The position numbers and the translations under genes are program-made. This document shows, piece after piece, positions 58,179-64,000 of a DNA stretch of 64,000 bases; the stretch's first letter is position 1, and each line of letters starts with the position of its first letter. The DNA lies in assembly GCA_958421945.1 (NCBI GenBank), contig CATZMZ010000001.1:267138-331137 (forward strand), given 5' to 3'. The notes under the pieces are model-generated. The model was not told where the DNA came from and did not search any database. It saw only the letters and a program-made list of their open reading frames with translations. The stretch comes from an uncultured Eubacteriales bacterium. Lineage in GTDB: Bacteria > Bacillota > Clostridia > Christensenellales > Borkfalkiaceae.

Positions 58179-61100
58179 ATGAGAAAAATAAGTATTATAG
58201 CAATAATGACTTTTATATTACTTACGATTGCCGTTTTATGCGGTTGCAATCGTAATGAAACACCTGTATCGACCCCCGAAATCGTAGGTAAATACGAAAT
58301 TGAATTATACGACGATATAACGATACAAGAAGAGGGATCGGGCGCGATATGGCGTGTATCCGATACAGATATAATCTCAGTCGATAACGGCTTGGTTATA
58401 GCAAAAAAAGTCGGAACGGCTACCGTTTTTTCTAAAACGGAGGGTGTTGAAAAAGGTTATACGGTGACTGTTGTCGATAAAGGAAATTTGCCGGAGTTGA
58501 TTTGTTCTGACAGTACTGTTGCAATCGGGGCTAACGGAAAAATCGCTACAAGTTTGATTTATTTATCAAAATCAAAACAGGATTATAGTTTAAAATTTAC
58601 AACGGGCAATACCGACGTCGTAGAGATAGACCAAGCAACAGGAGCGTTTACGGCAAAATCAAAAGGTATTGCAAAAATTCTCGTTACTGCTTCCTGGCGC
58701 AACGTGCCGGAGGAGGTTCTTGCAAAAGAGATTACGGTTAAGGTTGAAGATAAGCCTTCCGTAACAGTGGGTGCGGCTTTTCTCGGAAACGATGCTGTCG
58801 ATAAAATAGAAATATTTTCGGCAGACAGAATCGGTACAAAAACTTTCAAGAATACGGAGCAAATCGGAATCGTCGTATCGAATAACGGAAAAGTCGTGGA
58901 TATTGAAAAAGGCGATGTTAGATTTGAACTATCGGACGAAAGAGTCGCAATAGTGAATATTACGGCCGATGATGTCATTGAGATAACGGGAAAGAGAGAA
59001 GGCAAAACCGTTTTAAGCATTATTTATACAGAGAAAGAAAGCAAAGAAGAATTTTCGGCGCATATTGACATCATCGTAAATCTTTCTAAAACCGATTTGA
59101 CCGGAAAGTATGTGTTTGGCAGCGGAGAGATTCTTCCACAAGACGTAAAAAAACTTATACCTGATTGCAATTATATCTCGAACTTAAGCGTCGGTAAAGA
59201 TATCCTAAAAGACGGAATCGAAAATATAGATAATTGCAGTGACGGCGAATGGTTTGTATCGGACGGTAAAATCGGGTATACCTTTAACGCGAAACGTGTA
59301 AATAAGATTGTTATCAAAACCGAAGAAGATTTTCTGTCATTATTTGAAAAACTCGACGTGGTTTATAACAAAAGCACTAAAAAAATAATTATAGACGGTT
59401 ACGTCGTTCTGGAAGCGAATCTTGATTTTTCTTCTATGAATCAAGAAGATTATAATAAAAATTGCATAGATTCACGGACAGAATATTCCGGCTACGGTTG
59501 GCTTGGGTATTCAAAATTATCAGAAGATGAATTAAAACAATACACGACCAACGGTAACAAGTATAATGAAAATGAAGGCTTTATCGGCACGATTGACGGT
59601 AACGGATACAGCATAAAAGGATTAACATTAGGGCATTATGGTCTTTTCCCCGGCGTTGGTTCTTCCGCCATAATAAAAAATCTTGCTTTAACCGACGTAA
59701 CGCTGGCAAAATACTCATCGGTTTTCGGCTATAATTTTTATGGTTCGATGGATAATTGTCTTTTAGATATAAAACACGATATTGGTGAGACCGTCGCAGG
59801 CGTGGCGTTAAGCGTGATGGGTAAATTGTCTAACAGTATTATTTATTTCCCTGACGTAACCGCAGATAACGGAAAGCATTTCGGTGCGGTTACGCGAAAT
59901 TATAAATCGTCAAAACCATGGGAAATAAATAACGTATACGTCGTTGGCAATGCGGACGGCGTCGCAATCGGTCGCGAAGCGGACAGAATCGGTGTGGATT
60001 GTTCTTTTTATTTCAAATCATTAAAAGAGTTTAATGAGGCAGAGAAAAACTATTCAGAATTTAATACCGATATTTGGAATATGACAGGGTGCGACGTGCC
60101 TGTATTTAAAACGTATAACGGGACAAATATTCTAAAAAAGGTTATAGGTGAAAACGCTAAAAAACTTCTTGTCAGCAAAGCCGACCAAGTTTCTTTTGTT
60201 GATTTAAGTCTCGACATTACAGGCGTTAATGACGTAACGATTGAAAACTTGAAAATTGAATACGAATTCGATCCGTCTACAAAAACGTTGAAGGTTCAAT
60301 CCGCTGATTTCTCTGATATCGCAAATGGTGAATACGTGATGATTTTAGATTCGGACGAGGGTTTATACAAGTTGGGGGTAATCGTAGCAGACAAGGTAAT
60401 AAAGACGGAAGAAGAGTTTTTAAATTTATTTAATTATCTGACGATAAGCGTTAGCGAAGACTCCAGATTCATAACGATGGACGGATATATAGCAATCGGC
60501 GCAGACCTTGATTTCAGTTCTATGTCTCAATCCGAATATAACGCGGTGCGCGGCTTGTCGATAAGCGGGAATCCGGCAACGACGGAAAAAGGTCGCGGTT
60601 TCGGGTTTGCAAGTTATCTTGACGAAAACGTAATAACGACGGAACAACTGAAAAAGTTTGAGAGCGTAACCAATTACGGCGGATGGAACGGATTTATCGG
60701 TACGATAGACGGGCAGGGGCACAGCATAAAAGGCTTGCAGATAGCGTCATGGGGAATATTCCCTGCGGTAGGGTTAGACGGGATTATAAAGAATCTTGCG
60801 TTTACGGATGCTTCTTTGGGTGCGACATATTCTTACGTGCTGAGTGGAAACAATTTTTACGGTACGCTCGATAATTGTTTGATAGACGTAAAAACGGTTC
60901 AGGCGGGCGAGCAAATCAGGCTGTTTAGATACTTCGGAGGAAAGCTTAAAAACAGCATAGTGTATATACCTGTATTAGGCGCCGGAAATAACGCGACAAG
61001 CGCGGCGATAGGATACAAGTCCACACAGAATAATTACACGATAACGAATGCTTACGTAGTAGGTACGGAAAACGTCGTGGCGATAAGAATAACAAAGAAT

Positions 61101-61262
61101 GACACGTCGATAGTAACGGACGAGTATTATACGTCGATAGAGAAATTTACCGAGGCAGAGAAAGACTATCAGGGATTTAATGCAGAAATATGGGATTTTG
61201 AAGGATACGAAATACCCGTATTTAAAACTTACAACGGAACTAATATTACAAAGAAGGCATAA
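58179..61262 (+). CDS. 1027-residue lipoprotein with Big_2-type and duplicated GLUG-type modules
   Basis: The signal peptide ends LCGC (Cys23); start ATG 58179 after GGGGAG. The N-terminal ~310 residues are Big_2-like beta domains (IWRVSDTDIISVDNGLVIAK; TGNTDVVEIDQATGAFTAKS). Two long modules follow at roughly 385-660 and 745-1027. Each opens with KTEEDFLSLF or KTEEEFLNLF, continues with DGYVVLEANLDFSSMNQ or DGYIAIGADLDFSSMSQ, includes a GFIGTIDGNGYSIKGLTL-type GLUG repeat and SMDNCLLDI/TLDNCLIDV, and ends WDFEGYEIPVFKTYNGTNI. The architecture suggests a beta-helix carbohydrate-binding surface protein. The second module is nearly identical at DNA level to the last gene of the window. No enzyme residues were identified. 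Confidence 0.72.
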   Translation: MRKISIIAIMTFILLTIAVLCGCNRNETPVSTPEIVGKYEIELYDDITIQEEGSGAIWRVSDTDIISVDNGLVIAKKVGTATVFSKTEGVEKGYTVTVVDKGNLPELICSDSTVAIGANGKIATSLIYLSKSKQDYSLKFTTGNTDVVEIDQATGAFTAKSKGIAKILVTASWRNVPEEVLAKEITVKVEDKPSVTVGAAFLGNDAVDKIEIFSADRIGTKTFKNTEQIGIVVSNNGKVVDIEKGDVRFELSDERVAIVNITADDVIEITGKREGKTVLSIIYTEKESKEEFSAHIDIIVNLSKTDLTGKYVFGSGEILPQDVKKLIPDCNYISNLSVGKDILKDGIENIDNCSDGEWFVSDGKIGYTFNAKRVNKIVIKTEEDFLSLFEKLDVVYNKSTKKIIIDGYVVLEANLDFSSMNQEDYNKNCIDSRTEYSGYGWLGYSKLSEDELKQYTTNGNKYNENEGFIGTIDGNGYSIKGLTLGHYGLFPGVGSSAIIKNLALTDVTLAKYSSVFGYNFYGSMDNCLLDIKHDIGETVAGVALSVMGKLSNSIIYFPDVTADNGKHFGAVTRNYKSSKPWEINNVYVVGNADGVAIGREADRIGVDCSFYFKSLKEFNEAEKNYSEFNTDIWNMTGCDVPVFKTYNGTNILKKVIGENAKKLLVSKADQVSFVDLSLDITGVNDVTIENLKIEYEFDPSTKTLKVQSADFSDIANGEYVMILDSDEGLYKLGVIVADKVIKTEEEFLNLFNYLTISVSEDSRFITMDGYIAIGADLDFSSMSQSEYNAVRGLSISGNPATTEKGRGFGFASYLDENVITTEQLKKFESVTNYGGWNGFIGTIDGQGHSIKGLQIASWGIFPAVGLDGIIKNLAFTDASLGATYSYVLSGNNFYGTLDNCLIDVKTVQAGEQIRLFRYFGGKLKNSIVYIPVLGAGNNATSAAIGYKSTQNNYTITNAYVVGTENVVAIRITKNDTSIVTDEYYTSIEKFTEAEKDYQGFNAEIWDFEGYEIPVFKTYNGTNITKKA
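60393..60774 (+). repeat. Near-identical DNA repeat, copy 1
   Basis: 382 bp that match 63631-64000 at roughly 92% identity, with a 12-base deletion in copy 2 removing ACGACGGAAAAA. It encodes the KTEEEFLNLFNYLTIS module start and the GFIGTIDGQGHSIKGLQI repeat. Confidence 0.9.
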
Positions 61263-61274
61263 AACAGGCAAAAA

Positions 61275-62651
61275 ATGAAAAAATTAGCAGAAAACAAATT
61301 TGTAGATTTAAAAATCGCTTATATAGGCGGAGGGTCGCGAGGATGGGCGAGGTCACTTATGAGTGACCTTGCCAAGGAAGAGGAAATTTGCGGAACGGTC
61401 TATTTGTACGATATCAATTACGAAGCAGCAAAAGCAAACGAAATTATCGGCAACGGAATAGGCGAGTTAGACGGTGTAAAATCTGTTTGGAAATATAAGG
61501 CGGTTGAAACACTTAAAGAAGCTTTGACTGATTCTGATTTCGTAATAATATCGATACTTCCGGGCACGTTTGATGATATGCGTTCCGATGTGCATACCCC
61601 GGAAAAATACGGGATCTATCAGTCGGTGGGAGATACAACAGGACCGGGCGGAATATTTCGCGCTTTGCGCACGATTCCGATGTATAAGGAGATTGCCGAA
61701 GGGGTAAGAGATTTTTGCCCTGACGCATGGGTAATAAATTATACGAATCCTATGACGATGTGTTGCACTGCGCTTTATAAATATTTCCCGAAAATTAAAG
61801 CGTTTGGTTGTTGCCACGAAGTGTTCGGGACTCAGAGTCTGCTTGGAAAAGCATACGCCGAAAAATACGGTAAAGAACTGGAAAGAAAAGACGTTAATAT
61901 AAACGTTCTCGGAATCAATCACTTTACCTGGATAACAGAGGCTCATTATGAGGACGTAAATCTTTTCCCCATATACGATGATTTTGTAAATAAGTATTAT
62001 GATAGCGGTTACGGTGAAATAAAAGAAAACTGGGCGAATAAAAGCTTTATATGTTTACATAGAGTAAAATTCGATTTATACAAGCGTTACGGAGCGATTG
62101 CTTGTGCGGGTGATCGTCATTTGTCTGAATTTTGTCCGGGTTCTTGGTATTTAAAAAACCCCGAACAAGTAAAACAATGGAAATTCGGACTTACAACCGT
62201 TGACTGGCGCGTAAACGATATGAAAGAAAAAATTTCTAAAACAAATCGCCTGCTTGAAGGAAAGGAAAAATTTGTTTTAGAAGATACAGGAGAGGAAGGA
62301 ACAAAGCAAATCAAGGCGATTTTGGGTGTAAATCCGTTTATAACAAACGTAAACTTACCTAACAATGGACAGGTATCCGATTTGCCGCTCGGCGCCGTGG
62401 TTGAAACTAACGCGTTATTCTCTGCTCGCGGAGTACAACCTGTGGTCGCGGGCGAGCTACCGCAAGGCGTTGATAATCTTGTAAAGAGAGTGGTATATAA
62501 TCAATTACTTACCGTAGAAGCCGCTATGACAGGTAATTACGAGCTTGCATTTAAAGCTTTCGTAAACGACCCGCTCGTAACTATTCCCGTTTACGAGGCG
62601 AGAAAACTGTTTAACGAAATGCTTGAAAACACAAAGAAATATTTATATTGA
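61275..62651 (+). CDS. Family 4 glycoside hydrolase (LplD-like, possible alpha-galacturonidase)
   Basis: 458 residues. GH4 enzymes need NAD and a divalent metal and cleave via redox chemistry. The Rossmann start is KIAYIGGGSRGWARSLMSDL. Family landmarks are ISILPGTFDDMRSDVHTPEK, DTTGPGGIFRALRTIPMYKE, INYTNPMTMCCTALYKYFPK and the metal-site motif FGCCHEVFGTQSLLG (CHEV in place of the more common CHSV), then LGINHFTW. Overall length and operon context with an Lpl-like importer suggest cytosolic hydrolysis of an imported uronate-containing oligosaccharide. The exact sugar specificity is inference. The ATG at 61275 follows 12 bases after the previous stop, with only a weak AGGC upstream. Confidence 0.88.
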   Translation: MKKLAENKFVDLKIAYIGGGSRGWARSLMSDLAKEEEICGTVYLYDINYEAAKANEIIGNGIGELDGVKSVWKYKAVETLKEALTDSDFVIISILPGTFDDMRSDVHTPEKYGIYQSVGDTTGPGGIFRALRTIPMYKEIAEGVRDFCPDAWVINYTNPMTMCCTALYKYFPKIKAFGCCHEVFGTQSLLGKAYAEKYGKELERKDVNINVLGINHFTWITEAHYEDVNLFPIYDDFVNKYYDSGYGEIKENWANKSFICLHRVKFDLYKRYGAIACAGDRHLSEFCPGSWYLKNPEQVKQWKFGLTTVDWRVNDMKEKISKTNRLLEGKEKFVLEDTGEEGTKQIKAILGVNPFITNVNLPNNGQVSDLPLGAVVETNALFSARGVQPVVAGELPQGVDNLVKRVVYNQLLTVEAAMTGNYELAFKAFVNDPLVTIPVYEARKLFNEMLENTKKYLY

Positions 62652-62708
62652 AAATAACGCAAAAATTTTAATGCGTTAAATAAAACTTTCATAATAAGGA
62701 GGTAAAAT

Positions 62709-62855
62709 ATGAAGGGAAAGTATACACAACCAACGTTTTATGTCAAGAATGTGAACAACTCTGACATAATAAAGATGTCCGGTACGGTTTATGATAACGA
62801 TAATTGTATCGGATGGGACGAAGGAAGCGCGATTAGCGGAAAAGGAGAATTATAA
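62709..62855 (+). CDS. 48-residue small peptide, function unknown
   Basis: The ATG at 62709 has an excellent AAGGAGGTAAAAT ribosome-binding site; stop TAA 62853-62855. The peptide starts MKGKYTQPTFYVKNVNNSDI, then IKMSGTVYDNDNCIGWDEGS and ends AISGKGEL. The N-terminal YxxPxFxV pattern and the later IIKMSG, plus an acidic Asp/Asn/Trp C-terminal half, resemble a loose class of short proteins in gut Clostridia that are sometimes considered RiPP-precursor-like; I cannot name a family. It lies between the GH4 gene and a secreted surface protein gene, one base ahead of the latter's ATG, so it is in the operon. A single cysteine is present. No modification enzyme is nearby in the window. Confidence 0.65.
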   Translation: MKGKYTQPTFYVKNVNNSDIIKMSGTVYDNDNCIGWDEGSAISGKGEL

Positions 62856-62856
62856 T

Positions 62857-64000
62857 ATGATTAATGTAATGAAAAAATATGTATTTACAGTTTTAGTCAC
62901 ACTTGCTTTGTTTTGTTTTTCTGCAGTTTGCATAAATTACAGCAACACTTATGCAGACGAAAACGTGACGGAAACAGAAGGAACGTTTGCACTGGTAGAC
63001 GGCGCGGAAATTCGTAATGCCCAACCGTACGGATTGCGTTTTATTACCCGCATAGGTGATGATTTTAACAATTATTTATCAACTAACTACGCGGGTTATA
63101 CAATAAAATACGGGACGATTCTCACCACGGAAAATAATACCTGGGATGTTACCGCAAAGAAATTTGTTGATATAGAGGGAGCGGATTATAGCGAATACAG
63201 GACTGTTTTGACCGATATCCCCACCGAGGAGTTGTCTACTATGGTAACGGCCAAATCATATGTTAAAGTGCTTGATGCCGAAAACAAACTTGTTTTCAGC
63301 AAAGAAACCGAATCCGTAAGCCGTTCTGCAATTCAGGTTGCGTCTATTGCCCTTGCCGCCGGGAAAACAGATGATATTTTGTATACATACGTAAACGGCG
63401 TTGATATTACTTTGGGCAAAGCAATAGATTTCAGATATGAAAAAGACAGCGAAACGTTAGATCTTACCCCACCTACCATACCTGCAAATTGTAAAGTCGA
63501 ATGGTCGGTTAATAAATCCGAAATCGCAACCATAGATGAAAACGGCGTATTGACACCCGTAACAACCGGAACTGTCGAGGTTACGGCAAAACTTGGTAAA
63601 AAGATCTCTAAACGTGACGTGAATGTAATCAAGGTAATAAAGACGGAAGAAGATTTTTTAAATTTATTTAATTATCTGACGATAAGCCTTAGCGGAAAAG
63701 AAAGCAGAATAACGATGGACGGATATATAGAAATCGGCGCAGACCTTGATTTCACTTCTATGTCTCAATCCGAATATAACGCAGTGCGCGGCTTGTCGCA
63801 AAGCGGAAATCCGGCAGGTCACGGTTTCGGGTTTGCAAGTTATCTTGACGAAAGCGTAATAACGACGGAACAACTGAAAACGTTTGAGAGCGTAACTAAT
63901 TACGAAGGAACACAGGGATTTATCGGTACGATAGACGGGCAGGGACACAGCATAAAAGGCTTGCAGATAGCGTCATGGGGAATATTCCCTGCGGTAGGGT
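62857..64000 (+). CDS. Secreted Big_2/GLUG-type surface protein, 3' end outside the window
   Basis: Starts at ATG 62857 with AAAAGGAGAATTATA upstream and stays open to the window end (at least 381 residues). A signal peptide covers roughly residues 1-36 (MKKYVFTVLVTLALFCFSAV). A domain follows with LRFITRIGDDFNNYLSTNYA and VDIEGADYSEYRTVLTDIP, then a Big_2-like module (VEWSVNKSEIATIDENGVLT). From residue ~259 comes the KTEEDFLNLFNYLTIS-GLUG module shared with the lipoprotein gene at 58179. It does not have the lipobox seen in that protein. It is likely a second surface protein of the same polysaccharide-handling system. Not in a default ORF list because the stop is beyond the window. Confidence 0.75.
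   Translation, partial: MINVMKKYVFTVLVTLALFCFSAVCINYSNTYADENVTETEGTFALVDGAEIRNAQPYGLRFITRIGDDFNNYLSTNYAGYTIKYGTILTTENNTWDVTAKKFVDIEGADYSEYRTVLTDIPTEELSTMVTAKSYVKVLDAENKLVFSKETESVSRSAIQVASIALAAGKTDDILYTYVNGVDITLGKAIDFRYEKDSETLDLTPPTIPANCKVEWSVNKSEIATIDENGVLTPVTTGTVEVTAKLGKKISKRDVNVIKVIKTEEDFLNLFNYLTISLSGKESRITMDGYIEIGADLDFTSMSQSEYNAVRGLSQSGNPAGHGFGFASYLDESVITTEQLKTFESVTNYEGTQGFIGTIDGQGHSIKGLQIASWGIFPAVG
63631..64000 (+). repeat. Near-identical DNA repeat, copy 2 (cut by the window edge)
   Basis: Matches 60393-60774 with roughly 92% identity at the DNA level. The match continues to the last base of the window, so the real repeat may be longer. Confidence 0.9.

Noticed and set aside
1..64000. 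CRISPR arrays, insertion sequences and rRNA genes
   Set aside because: No regularly spaced repeats, transposase genes or rRNA sequence were recognised anywhere in the window.

Overview
This window looks like a chromosomal segment of an uncultured, probably gut-associated member of the Clostridia. Supporting signs are monoderm-style lipoproteins, a SpoVB-like flippase, a SpoVM micro-ORF, the Firmicutes gene order gmk-rpoZ-priA-def-fmt-rsmB-rlmN-rpe-spoVM, and a folate-transporter riboswitch. A placement near Christensenellales is a guess only. The first ~46.9 kb is of roughly balanced base composition. The last ~17 kb is clearly richer in A+T and reads as an accessory region.

Layout. 1-9.2 kb: the 3' end of asnB, then pyrG, nagA, a DUF4363/DUF421 pair, a tetrahydrofolate riboswitch driving a FolT-type ECF S component, a SpoVB-like flippase, a LysM protein and a YkvI-like membrane protein. 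9.3-17.8 kb: a 37-residue protein, a GNAT-like protein, asnS, and rnc-smc-ftsY. 18.0-26.35 kb: a self-contained phage head-and-neck cassette. It encodes large terminase, a small terminase-like protein, portal, scaffold, major capsid, adaptor, a nozzle-position protein and a coiled-coil protein. It sits between ftsY and rpsB with its own promoter and terminators, and has no integrase, replication, ejection, fibre or lysis genes. 26.5-32 kb: rpsB-tsf, a double-SIS sugar-phosphate enzyme, pyridoxal kinase and a short-chain dehydrogenase. 32-45.6 kb: pcrA, ligA, yicC-gmk-rpoZ, priA-def-fmt-rsmB-rlmN, rpe and spoVM; the usual stp-prkC-rsgA block between rlmN and rpe is absent. 45.6-46.9 kb: an SPFH/zinc-ribbon protein and tRNA-Gly(CCC).

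47-64 kb: an AraC-family regulator is divergent from a tightly packed operon. In order the operon holds a CapA-type metallophosphatase, an LplABC-like ABC sugar importer, a 1020-residue membrane-anchored Ig-type protein, a DUF4838 lipoprotein, a 1027-residue Big/GLUG-type lipoprotein, a family 4 glycosidase, a 48-residue peptide, and a secreted protein cut by the window edge. The last protein shares a ~370-bp near-identical DNA block with the 1027-residue gene. The likely theme is capture, uptake and intracellular cleavage of a uronate-containing oligosaccharide; this is inferred.

The observations I rate highest are the retained P22-like capsid cassette, the THF riboswitch, the unannotated spoVM and 48-residue ORFs, the apparently leaderless pcrA transcript, a dispersed ~90-bp repeat pair, and the recent duplication inside the surface-protein genes.
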